From assembly GCA_023382535.1 (NCBI GenBank), contig JAHDWA010000001.1, positions 310,001-374,000 on the forward strand: a stretch of 64,000 nt of DNA, written 5' to 3'. Shown in pieces: positions 18,101-27,038 of this stretch; within the stretch, counting starts at the first letter, position 1, and each line of letters starts with the position of its first letter. Under the pieces are notes generated by a model. That model had not been told where the DNA came from. It saw only the letters and a program-made list of their open reading frames with translations, and searched no databases. The position numbers were made by a program, and so were the translations under genes. This DNA is from Anaerolineae bacterium (GTDB taxonomy: Bacteria; Chloroflexota; Anaerolineae; 4572-78; J111).

Positions 18101-18126
18101 TCAAAAAAATCCAAGAAGGAAGAAAA

Positions 18127-19647
18127 ATGGCAGCCATACCAGATAATGAGCTGGGTCAAAACAATGAACCACCCCAAGATAATGACGAACTTGCTCAAAA
18201 CGACGAAGCGGCTCAAGACAATCAGCCTGTTCTAACCAATGAACCGGCTCAAAATCGAGAAACGGCCCAGCGCAAGGGTGTCGGGATCAGCCCTTTTTAT
18301 TGGGGGCTGGCCCTGGTCGCTGTGCTGATCGTGGGCGTCGCTATCGGCTACCTGTTTAGCCAGGCCCAAACCTCACAAAACGCCCCGATTCAGGTGGTCG
18401 TCACCGCTACTCCCGACCCCAACAGCCAGCCGGCAGGTGCATCGGCTAATCAACTGTCAACGCCAGCGCCTGCCCAGAGTAATGCCTCTCCGACAACCAG
18501 CGCTGCGGCTAACCCAAACGCCCCTCCAACCCCAACCATCATGGAGCTCGTTCTCGCCGACGCTCGCCACTTTGAGGGCAGCCCCGATGCGCCGGTGACG
18601 ATGATCGAGTTTAGCGATTTTAAGTGTCCTTACTGCGGGCGTTTCGCCGCCGAAACGTTGGGACGACTACGCGCAGAATACATTCAAACGGGCAAAGTGC
18701 GCTTTGTTTATAAACATTTCGCCATTCTGGGGCCAGAGTCGAACCGCGCGGCCGAAGCCAGCGAGTGCGCCGCCGAGCAGGGTCTGTTCTGGGCCTATCA
18801 CGACGCCATCTTTGCTGACCAGACTTCAATTCGCAGCACACTAGACGATAACCGGCTAACCGAACTGGCCGGGCAGGTCGGCGCAGACACGACGGCTTTC
18901 AAAGAATGTCTGAATTCGGGCCGCTACACCGCGCCGATTACCCAACAGTCGCTCTCGGTGCAGGCGTTGGGCTTTCGTGGCACGCCCTCTTTTTTAATCA
19001 ACGGGGTGGCGATGACCGGAGCGCAGCCATATGAGCTTTTCCAACAGACCATTGAGAATCAACTGGGCAATCAGCCAGTACCCGTCAATCCGACGCCTAC
19101 CGCCCAGGCGCCTGTTACGGCAACGCCAACCGCCTCCACGCCGCCCACGTCAACACCCCCTGACCAGACCTCGGCCACCCCTGAAGAAGATATTGAAGGC
19201 GTTGTTTTCTTCCCCGATCCGGGCAAAGAGCATCAACCAGGTAAAATTGATTACCCGCAAGCTGTGCCGCCCGGCGGCAAACACAGCGATATCTGGCAAA
19301 ACTGTGGTATTTACGACGAGCCAGTCCAGCTAGAACCTGTCGTTCACTCGCTGGAGCACGGAGCGGTGTGGATCGCCTACCAGCCTGGTCTACCGACCGA
19401 CCAGGTCGAGTTGCTGCGTAAACTGGTTCGGCAGGAACGGCAAACTCGCGGTGAACCATTAATCCTGCTGGCGCCTCAGTCTGAACTTGAAGCGCCCATC
19501 GTGGCCACAGCTTGGCAGGCACAACTCCAACTTGACGATGCCGCTGATGAGCGGCTGCCCCAATTTTTGAGCCGTTACCAGAATGGCTCCTTTACCCCTG
19601 AGCCGGGCGCGCCCTGTACTGGCGGCGTAGGGGAGCCGGCGGAATAG
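18127..19647 (+). CDS. Fusion: DsbA-like thioredoxin + DUF3105
   Basis: A 506-residue membrane-anchored protein. Residues 1-50 are a repetitive Asn/Gln/Asp/Glu-rich cytoplasmic stretch, 57-77 a membrane segment, and 85-137 a Pro/Thr linker. The DsbA-like domain (about 140-315) has Cys167-Pro-Tyr-Cys170, a second Cys pair (CAAE, CLNS) and a cis-Pro loop (GTPSF). After a second Pro/Thr linker comes a full DUF3105 domain (about 365-500) with HSLEHG and NCGIY. Both halves occur as separate genes elsewhere in the window. The fusion argues that DUF3105 proteins work with exported thiol oxidoreductases. Confidence 0.85.
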   Translation: MAAIPDNELGQNNEPPQDNDELAQNDEAAQDNQPVLTNEPAQNRETAQRKGVGISPFYWGLALVAVLIVGVAIGYLFSQAQTSQNAPIQVVVTATPDPNSQPAGASANQLSTPAPAQSNASPTTSAAANPNAPPTPTIMELVLADARHFEGSPDAPVTMIEFSDFKCPYCGRFAAETLGRLRAEYIQTGKVRFVYKHFAILGPESNRAAEASECAAEQGLFWAYHDAIFADQTSIRSTLDDNRLTELAGQVGADTTAFKECLNSGRYTAPITQQSLSVQALGFRGTPSFLINGVAMTGAQPYELFQQTIENQLGNQPVPVNPTPTAQAPVTATPTASTPPTSTPPDQTSATPEEDIEGVVFFPDPGKEHQPGKIDYPQAVPPGGKHSDIWQNCGIYDEPVQLEPVVHSLEHGAVWIAYQPGLPTDQVELLRKLVRQERQTRGEPLILLAPQSELEAPIVATAWQAQLQLDDAADERLPQFLSRYQNGSFTPEPGAPCTGGVGEPAE

Positions 19648-19673
19648 CCAGACTCTGGACTTGGTGGGGGGGT

Positions 19674-21065
19674 ATGACTGATTCACAAGCAGCAACCAAA
19701 ATCTTGCTCCAAGAGGCGCTGGCTTTAGCGCGCGCCGGCGACAAGGTAGCTGCCAGGAAACAAGTGCGGCGGGCCACCATGTTAGATCCTACCCATGAGG
19801 TTGGTTGGCTCTTCCAGGCTGGCCTGGCTGAAAATGCTCAAGAGGCTTACCAGGCCCTTGAGCGAGTTCAGGCCTTGAATCCCACTCACCCTCAACTGGA
19901 AAAAGCGCAAGCCTGGGTAAAGTGTACCTGGCCGGTTGAACCAAAGTCGCCTGAACAAGTGACATCCAGGCGGAAAGCTTTTTCCCTCAAATTGGCCACG
20001 AGCCTAGCCTCGGTTGGTCTGGTGCTCGGATTGGGACTGCTCATTGCCGCTTTTAACTTTTCAGAGGTGACGGCCACCCAGTTGATGACTGCAATTGTGG
20101 CCACACCGACCCAAACTCCCGCGCAAAAACTGGCCCAATTACGACAGGCGGTAGACCAGGCCCGCGCGGCCGGCAATCGCCTGGCCATGATGGATGGCCT
20201 GGAAAAGATGTTAGCTCTGGCTCCAGATAACCCACAAATTGCCACCCAACTGGCCCAGCTTTATTACCAGCAGGGACTTAACTGGCGCGAGGCCAATCGC
20301 CTTGAACAGGCGCAGCAATCATTTGAACGGGCTTTAAGCGTTAAGCCGGACTTTGACGCCGCCACACAGGAACGCCAACTCGCCAAACGATTTCTGGCTG
20401 GCATTGAACATTATCAAAAAGCTAAATGGGCTGAGGCGGTTGCCGAATTTGAACAGGTTTATCGGCAAAACCCGGCTTATTTATACGTAGATGAAATTCT
20501 ATACAGCGCCTACTACAATCTGGGCGTCTTCCAGGAATCCACCGGGCAGTTGGCATCGGCCTTAGGGTCATACCAGCAAGCGATTAAAATTTTACCTGAT
20601 GTACCGGAGGCTAACTTGAAAGCCAAAGCGGTCTCCTTAAAGCTTAATCCTCCCCCACCGGTTCCAAGCCCTGAACCTGTTATAAAGAAACGAATTGTGG
20701 TTGATATTTCAGACCAGCGCGCCTACGTTTACGAGAACGATGAGCTTATCCACGAATTTATTGTGTCCACCGGAGAGCCAGGGAGCGATACGGCTATCGG
20801 TGAGTTTGAAGTCCAAAGCAAGATCCCGATGGCTTACGCCAGCACCTGGAACCTGGATATGCCCTACTGGCTGGGCATTTACTGGGCCGGACCGCTGGAA
20901 AACGGTTTTCATGCCCTGCCTACGGTGCGGGATACTGGCTATACCCTCTGGGATGGCTACCTGGGACAGCGCGTTTCCTACGGTTGTATCATCTTGAGTC
21001 TGGACAATGCCAAGACCTTGTATGATTGGGCCGATTTGGGAACGCCGGTATCTATCAGGCAGTAG
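19674..21065 (+). CDS. TPR protein with C-terminal L,D-transpeptidase (YkuD) domain
   Basis: A 463-residue protein. Residues 1-85 and 150-320 contain TPR-like helical repeats flanking one membrane segment (about 103-123). The C-terminal domain (about 340-463) is a YkuD-type L,D-transpeptidase with catalytic Cys438 in SYGCI and the conserved His in GFHALP. L,D-transpeptidases form 3-3 peptidoglycan cross-links or attach proteins to the wall. This suggests that peptidoglycan is present. It sits in the operon with sortase-, TlpA- and Lgt-type genes. The start has a G-rich site just upstream. Confidence 0.85.
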   Translation: MTDSQAATKILLQEALALARAGDKVAARKQVRRATMLDPTHEVGWLFQAGLAENAQEAYQALERVQALNPTHPQLEKAQAWVKCTWPVEPKSPEQVTSRRKAFSLKLATSLASVGLVLGLGLLIAAFNFSEVTATQLMTAIVATPTQTPAQKLAQLRQAVDQARAAGNRLAMMDGLEKMLALAPDNPQIATQLAQLYYQQGLNWREANRLEQAQQSFERALSVKPDFDAATQERQLAKRFLAGIEHYQKAKWAEAVAEFEQVYRQNPAYLYVDEILYSAYYNLGVFQESTGQLASALGSYQQAIKILPDVPEANLKAKAVSLKLNPPPPVPSPEPVIKKRIVVDISDQRAYVYENDELIHEFIVSTGEPGSDTAIGEFEVQSKIPMAYASTWNLDMPYWLGIYWAGPLENGFHALPTVRDTGYTLWDGYLGQRVSYGCIILSLDNAKTLYDWADLGTPVSIRQ

Positions 21066-21068
21066 CGT

Positions 21069-21635
21069 ATGAATTGGGATCGCAAAGCAACGTGGCACGG
21101 CTTCCTGGCCCTGTTATTCATATTGGGCCTTATCTGGATTGCGTTCAGTCGGGTACCGCCGGACGTGGCAGCGGCCCGCAGCCAGCGAACGCCTTCACCC
21201 CAGGTTGATTCCCCCGCACCCGATTTTTCGCTCAAGACCCTGACGGGCGAGACGATCCGGCTCTCAGATTTGCAGGGCCAGGCTGTCATGGTCAACTTCT
21301 GGGCAACCTGGTGCCCGCCTTGCCGGGCTGAAATGCCGGCCATCCAGCAAGTATACGACAAGTATCGCGGCCAGAACTTCACCGTGCTGGCGGTAAATTT
21401 GCAGGAAGGTGAGGCCCAGGTGGCGGATTTTGCCGGACAGATGGGGCTGACCTTTCCTATCTTGATAGACCAGGAGGGAACTGTCTTTGCCCGTTACCGG
21501 GTCAATGGGCTGCCCTCCACCTTTTTTGTAGACCGGCAGGGGGTTATTCGCAACATTACCGTGGGTGGGCCAATGGCCGAGGCCTTTATTGACAGCCAGG
21601 TAGCCGACTTGCTGGCCCAAAGCGAGGGTCAGTAG
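21069..21635 (+). CDS. TlpA/ResA-like membrane-anchored thioredoxin
   Basis: A 188-residue protein with an N-terminal membrane anchor (about 10-26) and a TlpA-type thioredoxin domain (about 45-186). The active site is Cys82-Pro-Pro-Cys85 in FWATWCPPC, with cis-Pro loop GLPSTF. It starts three bases after the L,D-transpeptidase stop and ends two bases before lgt, so it is tightly packed in the operon. L,D-transpeptidases use a thiol, so reduction of that cysteine is a plausible task (inference). Confidence 0.85.
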   Translation: MNWDRKATWHGFLALLFILGLIWIAFSRVPPDVAAARSQRTPSPQVDSPAPDFSLKTLTGETIRLSDLQGQAVMVNFWATWCPPCRAEMPAIQQVYDKYRGQNFTVLAVNLQEGEAQVADFAGQMGLTFPILIDQEGTVFARYRVNGLPSTFFVDRQGVIRNITVGGPMAEAFIDSQVADLLAQSEGQ

Positions 21636-21637
21636 GC

Positions 21638-22438
21638 ATGGCCCCTTACTTGCGTATCTTCGGCTTCACGGTGCAGGCCTACGGCCTGCTGATCCTGGCC
21701 GCCGTCTGGATCGGGTTGGAAGTGGCGTCGCGCCGGGCCCGCCGCCTAGGCCTGAACAGTAACCAGGTTTACAACCTGGTCTTCTACGCCTTGGTGGCGA
21801 CGGTGTTGGGCGCCCGCCTGGTTTACGTCGTCACGCATTGGTCGGCTTACCGGGGCGCGCTTCTCTCCGCGCTTTCACTGACGCCTACGGCCCTGTCCTG
21901 GCCCGAAGGAGCGCTGATCGGCGGCGTGGTCGCCATCATTTATTGGAGTCGCCGGCGGCTGCCGGTTGGGGCCACACTGGACGCTCTTGCGCCGGGCCTG
22001 GTCATTGCCCTGACGCTAGAGCGGCTGGGCGCGTTCCTCGATGGCCGGGACTTTGGCGAGCCGACCACCATGCCCTGGGGCGTTTATTTGTGGGATGCAG
22101 TTCGTCATCCGGTTCAACTTTATGAGATGATCGCCTTGCTCGTTATCTTCGGGATGCTCTGGTGGCAAGAAGAACGGGAGCATTTTGATATCTTTCAGAT
22201 CACGTTGGTTCCCTTTCGCGGGTACATTTTTACCCTGTTTGTAGCCTTATATGCCGGTTCGCGCCTCTTTCTGGAAGCTTTTTATGCCAATACGTCGCTC
22301 CTACCGGGTGGGATACGGACGGCGCAGGTGGTCGCGCTGGTCGTGTTACTGGGGGCAGTCTGGTATCTCTACCGTCGTCGCTTCGCGGCCAGCAAAGAGC
22401 CAGTGACGGAGGCAGCCGGTAAGGTTCAGCCCCACTAA
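21638..22438 (+). CDS. lgt: Prolipoprotein diacylglyceryl transferase Lgt
   Basis: A 266-residue multi-pass membrane protein of the usual Lgt length. Visible family features are GARLVYV near residue 58, the region around ERLGAFLDG, FGEPT and PWGV (about 127-148), and the RHPVQLYE motif near 157. Lgt transfers diacylglycerol from phosphatidylglycerol to the lipobox Cys of prolipoproteins, the first step for the lipoproteins encoded at 881 and 1543. It is part of the BlaI-dyad operon, which is unusual for an essential housekeeping enzyme; another copy may exist elsewhere. Confidence 0.9.
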   Translation: MAPYLRIFGFTVQAYGLLILAAVWIGLEVASRRARRLGLNSNQVYNLVFYALVATVLGARLVYVVTHWSAYRGALLSALSLTPTALSWPEGALIGGVVAIIYWSRRRLPVGATLDALAPGLVIALTLERLGAFLDGRDFGEPTTMPWGVYLWDAVRHPVQLYEMIALLVIFGMLWWQEEREHFDIFQITLVPFRGYIFTLFVALYAGSRLFLEAFYANTSLLPGGIRTAQVVALVVLLGAVWYLYRRRFAASKEPVTEAAGKVQPH

Positions 22439-22485
22439 CCCCATCTTTGCCCTAAATTCTTGTCCAAGGAGATCACTAAGACATC

Positions 22486-23643
22486 TTGTTCTTGCGCTTA
22501 TTTCGCCAGAGTTCCAAGTCCAGTCAGGAAGTTCAGCCGGCGCAAACTGAGGCTGGCCTGCGCCCACCGCTGGGCGCAAAGTTAAAACAAATTAGCCAGG
22601 TCGCGCTGGTTCAACTTAGAAGCTTCAGCGAAAATGAAGCTCTGAACAGCCGGGTCTTGACCCACCTGGTTGTCATTATATTGGTGGCGTTGGCCCTTAG
22701 CTTACGTAACTTCTCCTGGGCACAGCAAAATATTGGCGCGCTACGTCCTCAACCATCGGCCCTGGCCGAGCCAGCCGCGCCGGTCGTCATAGACCTGGGC
22801 CGGCCGCTCGCGCTGCCCGCGCAGCTTAGCAACTTACAGGGGGATGTAATTGTCCCGGCAGCAGTGCCCCACACCATTATTCCAGAACGTGCTCGCGAGG
22901 AGATTACCACTTACGTGGTCGAGCCTGGTGATACCGTTTTTAATATCGCCGCGAAGTTCGGCCTGGCCCCCGAAACGATCACCTGGTCGAACCACGAGCT
23001 GGAAGATAATCCAGATTTATTGAGCGTGGGGCAGGAACTGCGCATCTTGCCGGTTAATGGGGTCTATCATCAGGTGGGCGCAGGCGATACGATTGAGGGT
23101 ATTGCCGCTACCTATCAAGTGGAAGCAGCAGCCATTATAGATTATTTGCTCAATGCGTTGAACCCCGATAATCCGGAGCTTGAGCCGGGGCAATGGCTGG
23201 TGGTACCGGGCGGGGCCAAACCTTTTGTGCCGCGCACTGTAATCGCCTACACCGGCCCTGTGCCCGAAGGCGCTGCCACCGGCTCAGGCGCGTTTGGCTG
23301 GCCGGCTAGCGGCGCGATTTATCAGGATTATTGGAGCGGCCATCCGGGGCTTGACATTGCCGATCGGTTAGGGGCGCCGGTGCTCGCCGCCGACTCCGGT
23401 TATGTGGTCGCCGCCGGATGGGATAATACCGGCTATGGCTACATCGTGGTTATTGATCACAGCAATGGCTTCCAAACTATGTACGCCCATCTGCAAGCCT
23501 ATTACGTGGAGGCGGGGGATAACGTGACGAAGGGTGAACAAATCGCCGAGATGGGTAGCAGTGGCAATTCCACCGGCCCGCACGTGCATTTTGAAGTCAG
23601 GCAGGGCACGGTGCAACGCAACCCTCATGGGTTTTTGCCGTAG
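22486..23643 (+). CDS. LysM-containing M23 family metallopeptidase
   Basis: A 385-residue protein with a membrane segment near 63-82, a first LysM domain (about 139-188, starting at TYVVEPGDTV), a second LysM-like region (about 192-245), and an M23 (LytM-type) domain (about 275-385). The latter has the zinc-ligand stretch HPGLD and the closing HVHFE. M23 enzymes cut peptidoglycan cross-links, or act as scaffolds if inactive; the metal ligands look intact here. The TTG at 22486 has AAGGAG 14 bases upstream, so the start is uncertain. Its last 19 bases overlap the convergent CDF gene. Confidence 0.85.
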   Translation: MFLRLFRQSSKSSQEVQPAQTEAGLRPPLGAKLKQISQVALVQLRSFSENEALNSRVLTHLVVIILVALALSLRNFSWAQQNIGALRPQPSALAEPAAPVVIDLGRPLALPAQLSNLQGDVIVPAAVPHTIIPERAREEITTYVVEPGDTVFNIAAKFGLAPETITWSNHELEDNPDLLSVGQELRILPVNGVYHQVGAGDTIEGIAATYQVEAAAIIDYLLNALNPDNPELEPGQWLVVPGGAKPFVPRTVIAYTGPVPEGAATGSGAFGWPASGAIYQDYWSGHPGLDIADRLGAPVLAADSGYVVAAGWDNTGYGYIVVIDHSNGFQTMYAHLQAYYVEAGDNVTKGEQIAEMGSSGNSTGPHVHFEVRQGTVQRNPHGFLP

Positions 23644-24617
23644 ACCCCACCGGCTGGAACCTCAGCTTGGTCGGGCACATTTTCGTGATGATGAGGCGTC
23701 TCGGCGATATTGCAGTAGAGTAGATCAGGTTCACAGCCGACACATTCGAGTTGCAAGGTTGCATGAGCAATCCCATATTTGTGATACAGGATTTCGTTTA
23801 TCTGGCGTTGAATCACGGTTCCGGCGCTGATCGAGATGTCATCGGTCACGACATGCGCGGACAAGGCGCGTAAACTCTGAGTGATGCTCCAGACGTGAAG
23901 GTCGTGAATGCCACGTATGCCTTTGACACTTAACAGGTCGCGGACCATCTCGCTCATGTCAATATTGCCGGGCGTGCTTTCCAACAGGATATTGACCGAC
24001 TCGCGCAGTATACCCCAGGCGTTCCACAGAATCAGGAAGCCCATAAAGATGCTGACCAGTGGGTCGAGCCAATTCAACCCTGTCAGCGCGATGGCGATAC
24101 CGGCCAACACCGCGCCGATGGTCGAAATGACATCGCCCATCAGGTGCAAAAAAGCACTCTGTAGATTCAAATCGTGCTCGCTGCCGCGCTTGACCAGCCA
24201 GGCAGTACCCAGATTGATGAGAAACGCGACGAGACCAACGCCGATGAGCAGCGGGGCTTTAACTTCTGGCGGAGTGAGGAAACGCTGATAGGCTTCGTAG
24301 AAAATCCCCACTGCAATCAACACCAGCGTCGTCGAGTTAACCAGGGCGACCAGGATGCCGGCGCGGTGATAGCCAAAGGTTTTACCAGCGTTGGCCGGCT
24401 GAGTGGTTAACCGCAGCGCGTACCAACTCAGCGCCAGGGCGATCACGTCGGTGAAGTTGTGCGCTGCGTCGGTCAACAGGGCGAGACTATTGGCCCACAA
24501 GCCAGCTATCACTTCGACGACCACAAAGGCCAGGGTCATACCGAGGGCGAGGGCCAAACGAGTCGTCGTCTGTTGGGTCAAATCCCCAAGATGCGAATGG
24601 GTATGACCGGTTCCCAT
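23625..24617 (-). CDS. CDF family divalent metal cation exporter
   Basis: A 330-residue cation diffusion facilitator. It begins with a His-rich stretch (GHTHSH), has six membrane segments, and shows intact metal sites: DAAHNFTD in segment 2 and the matching HLMGD in segment 5. The cytoplasmic C-terminal domain (about 210-300) is present, followed by a His-containing tail. It probably exports Zn, Co or Cd using the proton gradient (CzcD/ZitB-like). The ATG at 24617 was chosen; a TTG at 24638 is possible. The promoter at 24702-24737 carries a BlaI-type dyad. Confidence 0.85.
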   Translation of the reverse strand: MGTGHTHSHLGDLTQQTTTRLALALGMTLAFVVVEVIAGLWANSLALLTDAAHNFTDVIALALSWYALRLTTQPANAGKTFGYHRAGILVALVNSTTLVLIAVGIFYEAYQRFLTPPEVKAPLLIGVGLVAFLINLGTAWLVKRGSEHDLNLQSAFLHLMGDVISTIGAVLAGIAIALTGLNWLDPLVSIFMGFLILWNAWGILRESVNILLESTPGNIDMSEMVRDLLSVKGIRGIHDLHVWSITQSLRALSAHVVTDDISISAGTVIQRQINEILYHKYGIAHATLQLECVGCEPDLLYCNIAETPHHHENVPDQAEVPAGGVYGKNP

Positions 24618-24701
24618 GGGATAAGTTCTTTTTTGCAAACCTGAAAGATTGGACGGGCACGACTTGGGATATCGTCACCCTTCCCAGGTTAAAGTTTAAT
24701 G

Positions 24702-24737
24702 CCTTATCTATCGTAAGAAAAGATGATTGGATGTCAA
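24702..24737 (-). promoter_or_regulatory. CDF exporter promoter with BlaI-type dyad on the -10
   Basis: Minus strand: TTGACA (24737-24732), 16 bp, TACGAT (24715-24710). The dyad CCTTAT-CTATC-GTAAGA (24702-24718) has one good and one weaker arm and covers the -10 in the same register as the blaI promoter. Confidence 0.7.
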
Positions 24738-24747
24738 ATGTGACGCA

Positions 24748-25695
24748 CTACGCAACACGAGACTGAGGGAGAAAAGTTTCCCGGAAGGCCAAGCAAGCGC
24801 CGACCTTATTGTGTTCAACAACTGGCTGGGTCGCCCAAAGGCCGATATTGCCTAACAGCAGGATAACACCCAGGTTAATGACCCCACCGGCCAGCGCCGC
24901 GCGCCATCTGAATGGAGTGGGCTGGCCGGGGTAAATCAGCCGCCGCAAGCGGGCCTCGGTCACATTAAAGGGGCTATATGCCACCCCAGGTAGCGCCACG
25001 CCCTTTGCCTGTTGGGTTAGCAATTTTTGTAGGGCGCAGAGGAGCGGCAAGTCATCGCCCAGGTACTCAATCGCCGACTGGTCGGCAGCGATCTCTTGTT
25101 GCAACTCGGCAAATTTCGCCAGATCACTCACCAGCGGCAAGAAGAAAAAGGCCGACTGCAAAGCTCGGCTGATCAGCAGCCGCACTGGGTCACGCCACCG
25201 GCAATGATAGGCTTCGTGGGTCAACACCGCTGCCAATTCCTCGTCGCTGAGCAGATTGAGCAAACCAGCCGTCAACCAGATCCGAGGCTGCCAAAAGCCC
25301 AGGCAAAACGCCTGTGGCGCAGCCAGGTTGAGATAGACGACATCCTCCATTGATATGTAATGGATTTTGAGTAACGCCCTTAGCCGAGCGGGGGGAGTGC
25401 CACGAAAAGGCAAAAATAGACGGGCAAAGCGGCCTGTGCTCCTCACTTGTTGCCAAACACTCCAACTACCTCGAATGAGAACCACCGCAACCATGACCAG
25501 GCTAACCAACTGCCAGGTCGCCGGCAGATGTTGGCTTAGATTTTGGACACCGCTCTGGCAGATGTGCCAGATGGTTTGGACCCAACCTTGACGATAGCCC
25601 TCAAAAATAACGACCAGACCTAAACCGGTCAGAGCGAGCGTAACCAGGATAAGCAGCCAAAAGTAGGAATTTGAGGGTTTATATATCTTGAGCAT
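24748..25695 (-). CDS. Second BlaR1-like M56 metallopeptidase, without a BlaI partner
   Basis: A 315-residue paralog of the 4746 protein, collinear over its whole length: membrane segments near 11-31, 63-75 and 255-280, and zinc motif HEAYH (160-164) with the same flanking sequence. It also lacks a penicillin-binding sensor domain. There is no repressor gene beside it. Its promoter shows a degenerate form of the dyad (25716-25752), so it may be another member and second activator of the same BlaI circuit. The ATG at 25695 has AGAAGG only three bases before it; an earlier TTG at 25752 would lie inside the promoter. Confidence 0.8.
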   Translation of the reverse strand: MLKIYKPSNSYFWLLILVTLALTGLGLVVIFEGYRQGWVQTIWHICQSGVQNLSQHLPATWQLVSLVMVAVVLIRGSWSVWQQVRSTGRFARLFLPFRGTPPARLRALLKIHYISMEDVVYLNLAAPQAFCLGFWQPRIWLTAGLLNLLSDEELAAVLTHEAYHCRWRDPVRLLISRALQSAFFFLPLVSDLAKFAELQQEIAADQSAIEYLGDDLPLLCALQKLLTQQAKGVALPGVAYSPFNVTEARLRRLIYPGQPTPFRWRAALAGGVINLGVILLLGNIGLWATQPVVEHNKVGACLAFRETFLPQSRVA

Positions 25696-25715
25696 ATTCC
25701 TTCTATTACGTAAAT

Positions 25716-25752
25716 TCCTGTCTATGGTACGAAAAGATGGGTTAAATGTCAA
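25716..25752 (-). promoter_or_regulatory. Promoter of the second M56 gene with degenerate BlaI-type dyad
   Basis: Minus strand: TTGACA (25752-25747), 17 bp, TACCAT (25729-25724). The overlapping 17 bp (25716-25732) agree with the 24702 site at most positions, but the distal arm is poor. Identical layout to the other dyad promoters. Confidence 0.55.
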
Positions 25753-25787
25753 ATAGAATAAGTGCTGAGGTCACACTTGATGGCCGG

Positions 25788-26972
25788 TCAGGCCACCGGC
25801 AGCGAAAAGCCAAAGGTGCTACCCCTGCCAGCGCCTCGGCTTTCAGCCCAGACCTGCCCGCCATGCGCTTCGATCAGGTGCTTGACGATGGTCAAGCCAA
25901 TGCCGCTGCCGCCCCCAACCCGGCTGCGGGACTTGTCCACCCGGTAAAAGCGGCTGAACAGGTGGGGCAGGTGTTCTGGGGGGATGCCAATCCCGGTATC
26001 ACTAATGGTGAATATTACTTGTGAGGCTGAAACTTGGCGCCCATCAGGCCAACGTTTAGTTGCATGGGGCCAAGGCCCGGTGATAGTGACCGTGCCACCG
26101 TCGGGCGTGTATTGCAGCGCATTACCAATCAGGTTGAGCAAGACCTGGCTAAGCCGATCCTCATCGGCCATGACCGGGGGGAGGTCAGCCGGGAGGTTCA
26201 GTTGGAGGGTCATTTGCTTTTCTTCAAATTGAGGTCGCAGCCGCTCGGTAATCCGCACTATCAGGTCAGTCATTGATAAGGTCTGTCGGTTGAGTTGAAA
26301 TGCGCCAGCTTCGACCCGGCTTAACTCTTGCAAGTCATTCACCAAGCGTTGCAAGCGGTCGGCTTCGCGGTAAATTTGCTGGAAGGTGCTCGGTTCCAGC
26401 GGTAAAATCCCATCCATCAATCCTTCCATATAGCCCTTGATGCTGGCCAGGGGCGTCCGCAACTCGTGGGCGACGTTGGCAATCAACTCTCGGCGCATCG
26501 CTTCGACTTGCTCCAGGCTGGCCGCCATTTGGTTAAAGCTATGGGCCAACTGGCCCAGCTCATCCTGGCTGGTGACTTGCACCCGCTCCCGGTAGTGGCC
26601 GGCGGCAATGTAGCGGCTGACCTCCATCATGCGGCCGATGGGGGTGACGACCCGCCGGGAGACAAAAATGCTAACCGCTATGGCGGTCAGCATTGCCGCC
26701 GTAGTAGCAATGAGCAGGGCCTCGGTCACGGCAGCACGAAAGCTGGTGAACAGGTCGGTCTGCATTTCCGCTATCCCCATGCCCGGTCTCATCTGGCCTA
26801 TCATCATCGGGGCCATATCGATCATGTGCCGGTTGAACGCCGTCGGCACAACCGACTCGGCAGCCAAGGTCAGGGTGACCACACCGACCACAATAACAAT
26901 CAAAAAGGAAGCCATCAGCTTCCAGGTGAAGCGGGTTTGGAAGTTATGGAATAAAGAATTGAGCCAACTCAT
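25788..26972 (-). CDS. Sensor histidine kinase with Met-rich sensor loop
   Basis: A 394-residue membrane histidine kinase: membrane segments at about 18-38 and 85-105, a short extracytoplasmic loop between them, HAMP (about 105-158), a HisKA domain with His169 in AHELRTPL, and an HATPase with N, G1 (DTGIG) and G2 (GSGIGL) boxes. The loop (50-70) contains seven Met in 21 residues. Such Met clustering is typical of sensors for copper or silver, so a monovalent-metal signal is inferred. No regulator is adjacent. A 39-bp box upstream (27058-27096) recurs before the Met-rich protein gene at 58645. Confidence 0.85.
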   Translation of the reverse strand: MSWLNSLFHNFQTRFTWKLMASFLIVIVVGVVTLTLAAESVVPTAFNRHMIDMAPMMIGQMRPGMGIAEMQTDLFTSFRAAVTEALLIATTAAMLTAIAVSIFVSRRVVTPIGRMMEVSRYIAAGHYRERVQVTSQDELGQLAHSFNQMAASLEQVEAMRRELIANVAHELRTPLASIKGYMEGLMDGILPLEPSTFQQIYREADRLQRLVNDLQELSRVEAGAFQLNRQTLSMTDLIVRITERLRPQFEEKQMTLQLNLPADLPPVMADEDRLSQVLLNLIGNALQYTPDGGTVTITGPWPHATKRWPDGRQVSASQVIFTISDTGIGIPPEHLPHLFSRFYRVDKSRSRVGGGSGIGLTIVKHLIEAHGGQVWAESRGAGRGSTFGFSLPVA

Positions 26973-27038
26973 GGGGTTTTGTCCTCAAAACGAAAGCCTA
27001 CCCGAAGCACAGATAGAAATCACGGCGATTCCAGCTTT

